Source: an uncultured Anaeroplasma sp. (GTDB lineage Bacteria > Bacillota_I > Bacilli_A > Acholeplasmatales > Anaeroplasmataceae). Taken from it: a stretch of 22,399 bases of DNA. Positions 7,484 through 17,011 of this stretch are shown here, in pieces; position 1 is the stretch's first letter; each line of letters begins with the position of its first letter. Below the pieces are notes generated by a model. It did not search any database. It saw nothing but the letters and a program-made list of their open reading frames with translations, and was not told where the DNA came from. The stretch lies in the NCBI GenBank assembly GCA_934216145.1, contig CAKQBG010000033.1, forward strand, positions 1 to 22,399, written 5' to 3'. The position numbers were made by a program, and so were the translations under genes.

Positions 7484-9229
7484 ATGCTTAAATTATATAA
7501 GAAATATTTAAAAAAATATAAGATGCATGTAATATTAGGACCAATATTCAAGCTAGTAGAAGCAATATTTGAGCTTCTAGTTCCATTTGTCATTGCTGGA
7601 ATTATTAATAATGGCTTAAATAATGATGCCTTATCAGACTCTGAAAAGGTATCATTTATTTTACAGCAGGGTGGAATATTACTAATATTCGCAGTTGTAG
7701 GCTTATGCTCAACGCTAGTATGTCAATTCTTTGCATCTCGTTGTAGTCAGGGCTTTGGTACTGAGCTTAGAGATGATCTATATGCTCATATTAATACTCT
7801 TTCATATAGAGAATTAGATCAATTTAGTGTCTCTAGTCTTTTAACTAGAATGAACTCTGATATTAATAATCTTCAGCAAAGTATAGCTATGCTAATCAGA
7901 TTAGTAGTTAGAGCACCATTCCTAGTTATAGGTGCAACTATTTTATCATTTACTATTTCCTATAAGGCTGGATTAGTATTTATTGGTACTGGTATATTAT
8001 TATTTGTTATTATCTTTGGAATTATGTTCTACACAATTCCAAATAACAAAAAGGCTCAGAATGGTTTAGATACAGTTACTACTATCACTAAAGAAAATCT
8101 AACTGGTAACCGTGTTGTTAGAGCCTTTTCAAGACAAAAACATGAGTTTGAGAGATTTGTTGATTCTAATGTTTCATTAAGAGATATTCAGGTTCGTGTT
8201 GGTAAGATTAATGCGTTATTAAATCCCTTAACATTTGTTGTTACTAATATTGCAATAATATTAGTATTATATCTATCAGGCTATGATTTCTCATTAGGTA
8301 CATTAAAGCAGGGTGATGTTACAGCACTATATAATTATTTATTACAAATACAGCTAGCTGTAATGGTTGTTGCAAACCTAATTGTAATATTTACAAAGGC
8401 TCAAGCATCAGCTACTCGTATTAATGAGGTATTTAGTACTAAATCATCTATTTTCTATGGAAATGAAGAAGAATTAAATGATTTAAATACTCCATTTGAA
8501 TTTCAAAATGTATCATTTAAATATAATCCAAATGCTAAGGATGCTATCCATGAAGCATCATTTAAAATTAATAAAGGAATGACTGTTGGTATTATTGGTG
8601 GTACTGGTTCTGGTAAATCAACATTAGTTAGCTTAATGAATAGATTTTATGATGTAACTGATGGTAATATTCTTTTTTATGGAAGAAATATTAAGGATTA
8701 TAAAAAGGGTGTAGTTAATAGTAAAATAGCTTATGTTCCTCAAAAGGCTGTTCTATTTAGTGGTTCTATTAGAAAAAATCTAATGTGGGGTAAGAAAAAC
8801 GCAAGTGATGAAGAAATGCTAAAGGCTTTAGCTGATTCTCAAGCCTTAGAATTTGTTAATAATATGGAAGAAAAGCTTGATACAGTATTATATCAAGGTG
8901 GAAAGAATTTATCAGGTGGTCAAAAACAAAGATTATCTATTGCTAGAGCGTTAATTAAGGATTCTGATATTTTAATATTAGATGATTCATCAAGTGCACT
9001 TGATTTTAAAACAGAAGCTAATTTACGTCATGCGATTAAGGATCTAAATAAAACTACTATTATTATTTCGCAAAGAGCCTCTAGTATTATGCATGCTGAT
9101 TTAATATTAGTATTAGATCAAGGTGATTTAGTTGGTATTGGTAATCATAATGAATTAAAGAATAACTGTGATGTTTATAAAGAAATTTGTGATTCACAGG
9201 ATTTAAAGGAGGCTAATTATGCAAAATAA
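7484..9229 (+). CDS. Heterodimeric ABC exporter subunit 1 (degenerate-site nucleotide-binding domain)
   Basis: A half-transporter with an N-terminal six-helix membrane domain (about 1-310) and a C-terminal ATPase. Numbered from ATG 7484 (581 residues): Walker A GGTGSGKST with K378, a canonical signature LSGGQKQR, and Walker B ILILDDSSS at D500, where the catalytic glutamate is replaced by D501. The switch histidine is replaced by Q530 in IISQRAS. These changes are those of the TM287/BmrC-like partner in heterodimeric exporters, whose own ATP site binds but hydrolyses poorly. I chose ATG 7484 because GGAGG at 7472-7476 precedes it by seven bases; an in-frame TTG at 7460 lies upstream of the ribosome site. 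The gene overlaps the next by 11 bases. Export of drugs, lipids or peptides is likely; the substrate is unknown. Confidence 0.93.
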   Translation: MLKLYKKYLKKYKMHVILGPIFKLVEAIFELLVPFVIAGIINNGLNNDALSDSEKVSFILQQGGILLIFAVVGLCSTLVCQFFASRCSQGFGTELRDDLYAHINTLSYRELDQFSVSSLLTRMNSDINNLQQSIAMLIRLVVRAPFLVIGATILSFTISYKAGLVFIGTGILLFVIIFGIMFYTIPNNKKAQNGLDTVTTITKENLTGNRVVRAFSRQKHEFERFVDSNVSLRDIQVRVGKINALLNPLTFVVTNIAIILVLYLSGYDFSLGTLKQGDVTALYNYLLQIQLAVMVVANLIVIFTKAQASATRINEVFSTKSSIFYGNEEELNDLNTPFEFQNVSFKYNPNAKDAIHEASFKINKGMTVGIIGGTGSGKSTLVSLMNRFYDVTDGNILFYGRNIKDYKKGVVNSKIAYVPQKAVLFSGSIRKNLMWGKKNASDEEMLKALADSQALEFVNNMEEKLDTVLYQGGKNLSGGQKQRLSIARALIKDSDILILDDSSSALDFKTEANLRHAIKDLNKTTIIISQRASSIMHADLILVLDQGDLVGIGNHNELKNNCDVYKEICDSQDLKEANYAK

Positions 9230-10970
9230 CCAATCTGATTTTGTAATGTTTAAAAGAATCCTTGGCTATACTAAGAAATATAGATGGATGTTAATTATTG
9301 CCTTCTTATGTGCTATTTTATATGTTAGTGCTACTTTATACGCTCCTAAGCTTGTAGGTAACGCAATTGATATGTTTATTGATAAGGATAATTTTGTTAT
9401 TTCATCAATTATGCCTTATGTAATTTCTTTAATTATATTAGTTATTTTAGGAGCCTTCTTTGGTTGGGTAATGAACGCATTATTAAATACTATTACCTAT
9501 TCGGTAGTAAAGGATTTAAGAATAGATGCTTTTAAAAAGGTATTAAATGTTCCTGTATCATACTTAGATTCTCATTTATCTGGTGATACATTAACTAGAA
9601 TTATTTCTGATACTGATCAGGTATCTGAAGGCCTACTTCAAGGCTTTAATCAAGCTTTAACAGGTATTATTACTATTGTTGTTACACTTGTTATGATGCT
9701 TATTATTAGATGGCAAATTGGACTTGTTGTTATAATATTAACACCATTATCATTATTTGTTGCGTCATTCATTTCTAAGAAAAGCTTTAATACATTTAAG
9801 GCTCAAGCTTCTATAAAGGGTGAAATGGGAGCTTTCCTAAATGAAATGATTAGTAATCAAAAGGTTGTATTAGCCTATAGTGAAGAAGAGGATAATATTT
9901 CTTCATTTAAGGAAATTGATTCAAGATTATATGATGTAGGAGTTAAGGCTCAATTTAATTCTTCATTAACTAATCCATCAACTAGATTTGTTAATGCGAT
10001 AGTTTATGCATGTGTAGCAACACTTGGTACAATTCTAATTGTTACTAATACTGAAACAGCCTTTGGTGTTGGTAACTTAAGTGCATTCTTAACCTATGCT
10101 AGTCAATATACTAAACCATTTAATGAAATATCAAGTGTCGCAACTGAATTATCTAATTCCTTTGCTTCCTTAAGAAGAGTATTTGAATTTATTGATGAAA
10201 AGGAAATTCCTAATGAGGCTAATATGTCTTCTCTTGAAATTGAGAATGGTTCTGTTACATTTAAGAATATTGATTTTAGATATGTAGAGGATAAGCCTTT
10301 AATTCAAAACTTAAATATTGATGTTAAGCCAGGAGATTTAATCGCAATTGTAGGTCCTACAGGCTGTGGTAAAACAACTATGATTAATCTTTTAATGAGA
10401 TTTTATGATATTAATAATGGTGATATCTTAGTTGATGGAAAGAGCATTTATGATTATTCTAGAGATTCATTAAGAAAAGAAATAGGAATGGTTCTACAGG
10501 AAACTTGGTTATTTAAGGGAACTGTTTTTGATAATATTGCCTATGGAAAGGAAAACGCAACAAAAGAAGAGGTAATAGAAGCAGCTAAAAAAGCTTATTG
10601 TCATGATTTTATTATGAAAATGGCTAATGGCTATGATACTATTATTTCTGATGATGATGGTGTTTCAATTGGTCAAAAGCAATTATTATGTATTGCTAGA
10701 TTAATGCTAAGATTACCTAATATTCTAATATTAGATGAAGCAACATCGAATATTGATACTCGTACTGAGGTAATGGTTCAAAAGGCATTTAATAATATGA
10801 TGAGGGGTAGAACAAGCTTCGTTATAGCTCATAGACTTTCAACTATTAGAAATGCTAATAAAATATTAGTAATGAATAAGGGGAATATCATTGAGCAGGG
10901 TACACATGATGAGCTTATGGCTTTAGGTGGATTTTATAAGAACTTATATAATAGCCAATTTGAACAATAA
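9219..10970 (+). CDS. Heterodimeric ABC exporter subunit 2 (catalytic nucleotide-binding domain)
   Basis: The second half-transporter, 583 residues, with a six-helix membrane domain and a C-terminal ATPase. Walker A is GPTGCGKTT (K385). The signature is altered to VSIGQKQ at 482-488 instead of LSGGQ. Walker B is ILILDEATS with D506 and catalytic E507, and the switch histidine is H538 in IAHRLSTIR. The altered signature faces the partner's degenerate site, while the intact glutamate and histidine pair with the partner's normal signature. The two genes therefore form one asymmetric exporter with a single competent ATP site. Translation is coupled: AAAGGAGG at 9205-9212 lies within the end of the upstream gene and the ATG overlaps it by 11 bases. 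Confidence 0.93.
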   Translation: MQNNQSDFVMFKRILGYTKKYRWMLIIAFLCAILYVSATLYAPKLVGNAIDMFIDKDNFVISSIMPYVISLIILVILGAFFGWVMNALLNTITYSVVKDLRIDAFKKVLNVPVSYLDSHLSGDTLTRIISDTDQVSEGLLQGFNQALTGIITIVVTLVMMLIIRWQIGLVVIILTPLSLFVASFISKKSFNTFKAQASIKGEMGAFLNEMISNQKVVLAYSEEEDNISSFKEIDSRLYDVGVKAQFNSSLTNPSTRFVNAIVYACVATLGTILIVTNTETAFGVGNLSAFLTYASQYTKPFNEISSVATELSNSFASLRRVFEFIDEKEIPNEANMSSLEIENGSVTFKNIDFRYVEDKPLIQNLNIDVKPGDLIAIVGPTGCGKTTMINLLMRFYDINNGDILVDGKSIYDYSRDSLRKEIGMVLQETWLFKGTVFDNIAYGKENATKEEVIEAAKKAYCHDFIMKMANGYDTIISDDDGVSIGQKQLLCIARLMLRLPNILILDEATSNIDTRTEVMVQKAFNNMMRGRTSFVIAHRLSTIRNANKILVMNKGNIIEQGTHDELMALGGFYKNLYNSQFEQ

Positions 10971-10983
10971 TTATATAATATTT

Positions 10984-11020
10984 AGCGTTTCTTGATAAAA
11001 AGAGAAATGCTTTTTATTTT
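10984..11020 (+). terminator. Terminator after the ABC exporter operon
   Basis: A nine-pair stem (10984-10992 with 11003-11011, one G-U) with a ten-base loop is followed by TTTTTATTTT. Confidence 0.75.
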
Positions 11021-11058
11021 ATTTTTAGTTAATTCGACATTTTTCTTATTCTTTGATG

Positions 11059-11064
11059 TATAAT
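11059..11064 (+). promoter_or_regulatory. Probable -10 element of the histidine kinase gene
   Basis: TATAAT is 33 bases before the ATG at 11098. The best -35 match, TCGACA at 11034-11039, is 19 bases away, longer than optimal, so this is a moderate promoter at best. Confidence 0.45.
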
Positions 11065-11097
11065 ATAGTATTAATAAATATTCGAGGAGAATTGTGT

Positions 11098-13059
11098 ATG
11101 GAAAAATTTGAACTAGAAACTCTAGATATAGATACTATTAATAATTTTGCAGAAGGATTACCAGGAGGCTTTTTTATTTATAAAGCATTTGGTGATGAAG
11201 AGATTATTTATTATAATTCTGAACTATTAGATTTATTTGAGTGTGAGAATCATGCTGAATTTGTTGAAGCTACTCACAATACATTTAGTGGTATTTTATA
11301 TGAGACTGATAAAATCAAGGAAATACACGAGTCTATTGAAAAACAAGTATTAAGTGAAAAAGAATTAGATTATGTTGAATATAAAATTAAAACCTATAAG
11401 GGTAATATAAAGAAAATAAAGGATTATGGTCATCTAGTTCATACTAAATATTATGATGTATATTTTGTCTTTGTTGTAGACGCAACAGATGAATGGATAG
11501 AAGAGGAAAGAAAAAAGATTATTCAAGAACAATTTAATAAAACTATAGCTAGAACTTTAGAGAGAACTTTATTAGAATATAAGGAAATATATTATGTTGA
11601 TATTGAATTAAATTGTGGATATAAGGTATTTCCTTATTCTGGTACACAATTTTTTAATTATACTGATGCCATTGAAAAAAAGTTTATTAATGGAGAAATA
11701 CTAGATGGTGATGATAATGTTGATAAATTTCTATCTATAGAAAATATAAGAACTGAGCTTATGACAAAAGACTCTATTGAAATGCAATATAAAAGATTTA
11801 GAAAGAATAAATATCAATGGTTTTTAACTACTATTATAGCTAATAAAAAGGTAGATGGTATTCCTAAGGAGGTAATAATTAGTATTAGGAATATTGATTC
11901 TTTAATTGAAGAAAATGAAAATAGAAAAAGAACTCTAGAAATTATTGATTCTCTATCTAAAGATTATGAAACTGTATTTGTAGCTAATCTAGAAACAGGA
12001 TTAATTTATCCTATTAGATTATCAAATAGAGCTAAAGAATTATCATCTAATGTAGATTTTACTGTTAATAATATTAAAAAGGCATTATTAGAATCAAGTA
12101 TTGATGAGATAGATTTAAGTATATTTAATTTAGATTATTCTATGAATTATTTTAATAAGGAAAGCTTATTCTTTGAAAGACTTTATTTAAGATTTAAAAA
12201 TAGTGAATGGATTCAAATGAAGGCTGTAGCGTTAGGTAAGCTTGAAACAACTAAATCTATTATTATTGGCTTTAAAAATATTGATTTTGAGGTGCTTGAA
12301 GATAAGAAAAGGACAGAGATATTAATTAATGCTTTAGAAGAGGCTAAAAAGGCTAATTTGGCTAAATCTAACTTTTTATCTAGTATCAGTCATGATATGA
12401 GAACACCAATGAATGCGATAATTGGTTATTCTGATTTGGCTATTAGTCATATAGATGATAATGATAGAGTTTTAGATTATTTAAAGAAGATATCATTAGC
12501 TAGTGATCATTTATTGAATTTAATAAATAATGTATTAGATTTAACTAGAATTGAAAGAGGAGGTATTTCTTTAAATATAGAGAAATGTAATATTTATGGC
12601 CTAATTAGTGATATATCTAATATGGTTAAAGAACAAGCTAATAATATGAATCTTAATACTGAGGTAAAATATAAGAATATTGTTAATTCTGATTTTCTAT
12701 GTGATGTTTTAAAATTAAAACAAATTTTAATTAATGTTATTAGCAATGCAATTAAATATAATAAAAATAATGGTATTATCAAAATAGTAATAGAAGAAAT
12801 AGATAGTACTTTATCTAATACTACATATCAATTTTCTATTATTGATTCTGGTATTGGTATGAGTAAGGATTATTTAAAGATAATATATGATCCTTTTACT
12901 AGAGCTAATTCAACTACTAATTTTAAAATAGAGGGTACTGGATTGGGTATGTGTATTACAAAGGGGTTAATAGATTGTTTAGGTGGTTCTATTAATATTG
13001 ATTCTGAATTAGATAAGGGTACTAGTGTTTATATTAGGTTAAATTTTAAGATACAATAA
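11098..13059 (+). CDS. Cytosolic PAS-type sensor histidine kinase
   Basis: A two-component sensor kinase of 653 residues with no membrane segment. The N-terminal region (about 10-145) looks like a PAS domain (GGFFIYKAFGDEEIIYYN, then DYVEYKIKTYKGNIKKIKDYG). Two further weakly PAS-like segments follow up to about 400. A short linker helix leads to the HisKA box NFLSSISHDMRTPMN with phospho-acceptor H432. The ATP domain carries N550 in the N box (NVISNAIKYN), D583 in DSGIGMS, the F box YDPFTRA and G613 in GTGLGM. The protein stops right after the ATPase domain, so it lacks the receiver domain often fused to relatives of this type. No response regulator gene is adjacent. GAGGAG at 11084-11089 fixes the start at 11098 rather than an in-frame ATG at 11053. 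The signal is presumably cytoplasmic; the pectate lyase gene downstream is a possible but unproven target. Confidence 0.9.
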   Translation: MEKFELETLDIDTINNFAEGLPGGFFIYKAFGDEEIIYYNSELLDLFECENHAEFVEATHNTFSGILYETDKIKEIHESIEKQVLSEKELDYVEYKIKTYKGNIKKIKDYGHLVHTKYYDVYFVFVVDATDEWIEEERKKIIQEQFNKTIARTLERTLLEYKEIYYVDIELNCGYKVFPYSGTQFFNYTDAIEKKFINGEILDGDDNVDKFLSIENIRTELMTKDSIEMQYKRFRKNKYQWFLTTIIANKKVDGIPKEVIISIRNIDSLIEENENRKRTLEIIDSLSKDYETVFVANLETGLIYPIRLSNRAKELSSNVDFTVNNIKKALLESSIDEIDLSIFNLDYSMNYFNKESLFFERLYLRFKNSEWIQMKAVALGKLETTKSIIIGFKNIDFEVLEDKKRTEILINALEEAKKANLAKSNFLSSISHDMRTPMNAIIGYSDLAISHIDDNDRVLDYLKKISLASDHLLNLINNVLDLTRIERGGISLNIEKCNIYGLISDISNMVKEQANNMNLNTEVKYKNIVNSDFLCDVLKLKQILINVISNAIKYNKNNGIIKIVIEEIDSTLSNTTYQFSIIDSGIGMSKDYLKIIYDPFTRANSTTNFKIEGTGLGMCITKGLIDCLGGSINIDSELDKGTSVYIRLNFKIQ

Positions 13060-13195
13060 AAATATAAAAAAAATAAAGATTTAACATTGTTTTGATATAA
13101 GCTATAAAAAGAGTTTTATATGAATTAATATATCATTTTTAATATGTTATAAGTTTTAGATTAATAAATGAATTAATAACTAAATATAGTATAAA

Positions 13196-13227
13196 GACTC
13201 TCAAATTAAATGAGGGTCATTTTTTTT
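13196..13227 (+). terminator. Terminator after the histidine kinase gene
   Basis: GACTCTCA (13196-13203) pairs with TGAGGGTC (13211-13218, one G-U) across a seven-base loop, then A and eight T. It lies about 135 bases after the kinase stop. The bases between are AT-rich and hold nothing I recognise. Confidence 0.82.
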
Positions 13228-13273
13228 ATTTATGACAATTATGTATTAAATTTGATTAATTTTATTTTAACTA

Positions 13274-13302
13274 TTGTTAGAATTATTTTATTATGTTATA
13301 AT
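13274..13302 (+). promoter_or_regulatory. Promoter of the pectate lyase gene
   Basis: TTGTTA (13274-13279), a 17-base spacer and TATAAT (13297-13302) with an upstream TGT form a strong extended promoter. Transcription should start about 13309. Confidence 0.75.
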
Positions 13303-13316
13303 GTAAAGCGTTTTCG
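13303..13316. promoter_or_regulatory. Catabolite-repression (cre)-like or LacI-type operator
   Basis: The 14 bases at 13303-13316 match the typical CcpA site TGAAAGCGTTTTCA at 11 of 14 positions, including the whole AAAGCGTTTTC core. The site covers the predicted transcription start of the lyase gene, where a bound repressor would block initiation. A dedicated LacI-family regulator could use the same core. Confidence 0.5.
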
Positions 13317-13348
13317 GTAAGTGCTTTTACACGTGGAAGGGAGAAAAA

Positions 13349-16300
13349 ATGAAAATAAAAAAAGTTAGTTTAATAGCTTTTGCAGCTATTTCAATGCTTT
13401 CACTTGCTTCATGTAAGCTTAATACAGGTGGAAGTAGTTCAGGTAATACTTCGACTAGTAGTCAAACTACTACTCCAGTAAATTCATCTAATAGTGCTAC
13501 AAGTGCAGCAAGTAGTACTCTAATTCCATCTAGTAGTGCAACAAGTACACCAACTAGTAAGCCTACATCAACTCCAACTAGTACTCCAACAAGTGTTCCA
13601 AGTACATCAACATCTACTTCAACACCTACTAGCAGTACTACAGAGAAGGATCCCGAATTACCTTCTGGTGGTGGAAATGTTGGAACTGAAACAACTGTAA
13701 AGTTTACATCAGTATTGGGAGAATATGAATCAGCTTATGTTGAATTTAATAGTGTAGATAACGCTACAGGGTATAATTTCTATTTAACTGGAGGTCAATT
13801 CAAGACTAGAACTTTAGTTGATTCTAGTGTTGTATATTGTAGAAATATCAGTGATAAATTAGTTAGAGCTGATTTTATTGGTCTTGAAGCTTCAAAATAT
13901 ACATTAGAGGTTAAACCTGTTATTAATAATATTGAAGATAAGAATACTGGTTCTACAGCTAAGCTTGATGTTGTAGCTTATGATCGTTCAGGATATGCTC
14001 ATTTCAAATATAGTGAAGGAGTAGGTGCTTATAATTCTGATGGTACATTAAAGAATAACGCAATTATTCTTTATGTAACAGATGAAACTAAGAATACAGT
14101 AACATTAAACTATGGTGGTAAAACTGTTACAGGAATTGGTAATATTTTAAATTCAGTAGGTCAAGCTTCTACTGATGTAGGACATTTAGATCAATGTAAA
14201 AAGGTTGATCAAGGAAAATCATATTATGCTAAAGCCAATACAAATCAAGGAATACTAAAGGATTTAGCAGAAGCTAATATCCCATTAGTAATCAGATTTG
14301 TTGGCTGTGTATCTGATTCAGGATTATATAAACAAGGTACTTTTGATGCTTCTAAGGGAAGCTTAATTGAAGGTTTAACAGCATATGCAAATAATAATAC
14401 AGTAAATTCTGATGGTACAAAAACATCAGCTAATAATAAGCTAGCTGACTATGGTGGAACATTAGGTGATAATGGACATATGGCCCGTATGAAATCAGCT
14501 AAGAATTTAACTCTTGAGGGTATAGGTGATGATGCCATTATTGATGGTTGGGGCTTCCATTTGATCTGTGAAGCAGGTTCGCCAGAATTAGCTAAAAACT
14601 TTGAGGTTAGAAATTTAACATTTATGAATACTCCTGAGGATGCAATCGGTATGGAAGGACAACAGGAAACATCAACAAAAACTATTACAGCTAGTGTTGA
14701 AAGATGTTGGGTACATCATAATACCTTCTTAGCTCCAAGTATTGCAAATGCAGCTGAATCTGATAAGTCAGAAGGTGATGGATCTTGTGACTTTAAGCGT
14801 GGACAATATTTTACTTGTTCGTATAATTATTTTGAAGGATGTCATAAGACAAATCTAATTGGTTCATCTGATTCATCACTTCAATATAATTTAACATATC
14901 ATCATAATATTTGGTATAATTGTGGTTCTCGTGTTCCACTATTAAGACAAGCTAATGTTCACTTCTATAATAATTATATATTAGGTGGAGATAACGCAAG
15001 CTATGTATCTGATATTAGAGCCGATGGTTATTTATTTGCAGAAGGAAATTATTATCAAGGTGCAAAGAATATAATCGATTCAGTTGGTAGTGGCTGTGCA
15101 GTAAAAATGTATAATAATGTTATGCTTGCATCTTTCTCTAAATTCAATGTTGATTCAGTTATTACCAATGATAGAGAATCAAAGGTAACTTGTAATACAC
15201 AATATAAAGATATTAGCTATGCTAACTTTGATACAAATCCTAATCTATTCTATTATGATTCAGCAAATAAAAAATCTGATTGTTATTTGACAAGTGCAAC
15301 TGAAGCTAGAAAGATTTGCTTACAGCAAAGTGGTTCTAAATATAGAACAAATGCTAAAAAGACTCAAATCACAAATGATTATAAATTATCATATGTAGAT
15401 GTATCTGATTCAATAGATTTATCTAATCCATATGTAATTAGCTATCCAACATCTAAATCAGATGGATTATATAATGGTATTTATTATAGTGGAATATCTG
15501 GTATAACATCATCATCAGTTAAATTTAAGGGTGCTGGAATGACATTCAAATTAGATTCAGCAGCAATATTAACAATATCAATGACTAGCTCATCTGGTGC
15601 TTATAAAGATGGATATGTAGTTAATAATGAAACTGGTGAGGTTGTATTATCTGGATCTGGTTCAGTAGTATTAAAGCCAGGTGTATACGTTGTATTATCT
15701 TCTATTTATATTGAAGGTACAGGAAGTAATACAAAAGAAACAACTGTAAATGAATTTACGTTAACAAAGTATAATAGTGAAGAATTTAATAAAGAATTAT
15801 TAGATGATTATGCTTTAGCTTGTAGTAAGCTTCCATCAGTTATTACTTATACTGGTGATTGCTTATCATTAATCAAAGCAGCAATAAATGCTTATAATAA
15901 TATTCCAGTCGATGTTAGAGATCAAGTAACTACTCCATATTCAACTGTTGAAGCTAAATATAATGAATATTTATCTTTAGGAAAAGCTTATGTTGAAGGA
16001 TTAATTTCTGATATTGGTGCTGTAACAAATGAAAGTGGTTCAAAGATTACTAAGGCTAGAACTGAATATGATGCATTATTAGCTATAGCAGATGTTGAAA
16101 TATCTAATTACAATGTATTAGTAGAAGCAGAAAATAACTTTAAGACATATGCAGTAGATGCATGTATAAAGGCAATTAATGAAATAGGTGATGTAACACT
16201 TGATAGTAAAGCATTAATAGAAAATGCTAGAAATGCTTATAATCAATTAGATGATTCAGATAAGGCATTAGTAACTAACTATAATACATTAGTAGCTAAA

Positions 16301-16975
16301 GAAGAAGCTTATAATAATTTAGTATCAGTTAATAATGTAATTACTTTAATTAATAATGGAGCAAATACATTAGAAGGATATAATAATATTTATACTGAAT
16401 ATAATAAATTATCTGATACATTAAAGTCTCAAGTTACTAACAAAGCTAAATATGAAGAATTAATGGTAGAATATACTAATTTATTAATTTCTTCATTACC
16501 AGAAGCTTCTAATGTAACTACTTCAAATCAAGAAACTATTACTTTAGCAAAGAATTTATATAATTCTCTAGAGAATAAAACAGGTATTACTAATTATCAA
16601 AAATTAGTAGATTGTGATTCTAAATTAACTGAATTATTAAATCAAAGACAAGTATTAACATTTAATACAGGTGCATCAGGTGATAATTCATACTTTACAG
16701 TAAGCGGTAAGCTACAAGGTAAACCACATAAGGTAACATATGATGGTGTAGATTATACAACAGCATTAAAGATTGAATCTTCAACATATATCACATTTAA
16801 AACAACTGGTAAATGTAAGGTTACATTAGTATTATCAATACCTGGTACTATTAAGATTGATGGTAAAACTTATACTTCTGACGATAATGGTGTAGTAATT
16901 GTAGAACTTGAAGCAGGTGAACACAAAGTTACTAGGGGTAAAAGTCTAGATTTATACGCATTAATAGTAGAATAA
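13349..16975 (+). CDS. Multidomain surface lipoprotein with family 1 pectate lyase domain
   Basis: A 1208-residue lipoprotein that should cleave pectate by beta-elimination at the cell surface. Signal peptide and lipobox LASC end at C22. A Ser/Thr/Pro-rich stalk follows (about 27-105), then a beta-rich, fibronectin-like segment (about 110-215). The right-handed beta-helix lyase domain (about 215-600) shows ERCWVHHNTF at 451-460 (the vWiDH-like signature), DGSCDFKRG at 477-485 (calcium-binding region) and GSRVPLLR with R528 and R533, matching the catalytic RxPxxR motif. Next come a beta-sandwich-like segment (about 692-805), about four helical repeats of roughly 70 residues (about 810-1100; recurring 'Ar..Y..L.d..k..VtNY..Lv..e') and a C-terminal beta domain (about 1100-1208). 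The last could bind carbohydrate or wall. GGAAGGGAG precedes the ATG. Substrate could be pectate or a related polyuronide. Confidence 0.88.
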   Translation: MKIKKVSLIAFAAISMLSLASCKLNTGGSSSGNTSTSSQTTTPVNSSNSATSAASSTLIPSSSATSTPTSKPTSTPTSTPTSVPSTSTSTSTPTSSTTEKDPELPSGGGNVGTETTVKFTSVLGEYESAYVEFNSVDNATGYNFYLTGGQFKTRTLVDSSVVYCRNISDKLVRADFIGLEASKYTLEVKPVINNIEDKNTGSTAKLDVVAYDRSGYAHFKYSEGVGAYNSDGTLKNNAIILYVTDETKNTVTLNYGGKTVTGIGNILNSVGQASTDVGHLDQCKKVDQGKSYYAKANTNQGILKDLAEANIPLVIRFVGCVSDSGLYKQGTFDASKGSLIEGLTAYANNNTVNSDGTKTSANNKLADYGGTLGDNGHMARMKSAKNLTLEGIGDDAIIDGWGFHLICEAGSPELAKNFEVRNLTFMNTPEDAIGMEGQQETSTKTITASVERCWVHHNTFLAPSIANAAESDKSEGDGSCDFKRGQYFTCSYNYFEGCHKTNLIGSSDSSLQYNLTYHHNIWYNCGSRVPLLRQANVHFYNNYILGGDNASYVSDIRADGYLFAEGNYYQGAKNIIDSVGSGCAVKMYNNVMLASFSKFNVDSVITNDRESKVTCNTQYKDISYANFDTNPNLFYYDSANKKSDCYLTSATEARKICLQQSGSKYRTNAKKTQITNDYKLSYVDVSDSIDLSNPYVISYPTSKSDGLYNGIYYSGISGITSSSVKFKGAGMTFKLDSAAILTISMTSSSGAYKDGYVVNNETGEVVLSGSGSVVLKPGVYVVLSSIYIEGTGSNTKETTVNEFTLTKYNSEEFNKELLDDYALACSKLPSVITYTGDCLSLIKAAINAYNNIPVDVRDQVTTPYSTVEAKYNEYLSLGKAYVEGLISDIGAVTNESGSKITKARTEYDALLAIADVEISNYNVLVEAENNFKTYAVDACIKAINEIGDVTLDSKALIENARNAYNQLDDSDKALVTNYNTLVAKEEAYNNLVSVNNVITLINNGANTLEGYNNIYTEYNKLSDTLKSQVTNKAKYEELMVEYTNLLISSLPEASNVTTSNQETITLAKNLYNSLENKTGITNYQKLVDCDSKLTELLNQRQVLTFNTGASGDNSYFTVSGKLQGKPHKVTYDGVDYTTALKIESSTYITFKTTGKCKVTLVLSIPGTIKIDGKTYTSDDNGVVIVELEAGEHKVTRGKSLDLYALIVE

Positions 16976-17011
16976 TAAAACTAAATATAGGCCTCATTAA
17001 TGAATATAGTG

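Noticed and set aside
7426..13316. One shared regulator for the ABC exporter and the pectate lyase, based on CG-centred motifs at both start sites
   Set aside because: CAAACGTTTG and AAAGCGTTTTC differ in spacing and flanks, and two sites are too few to define a common operator.
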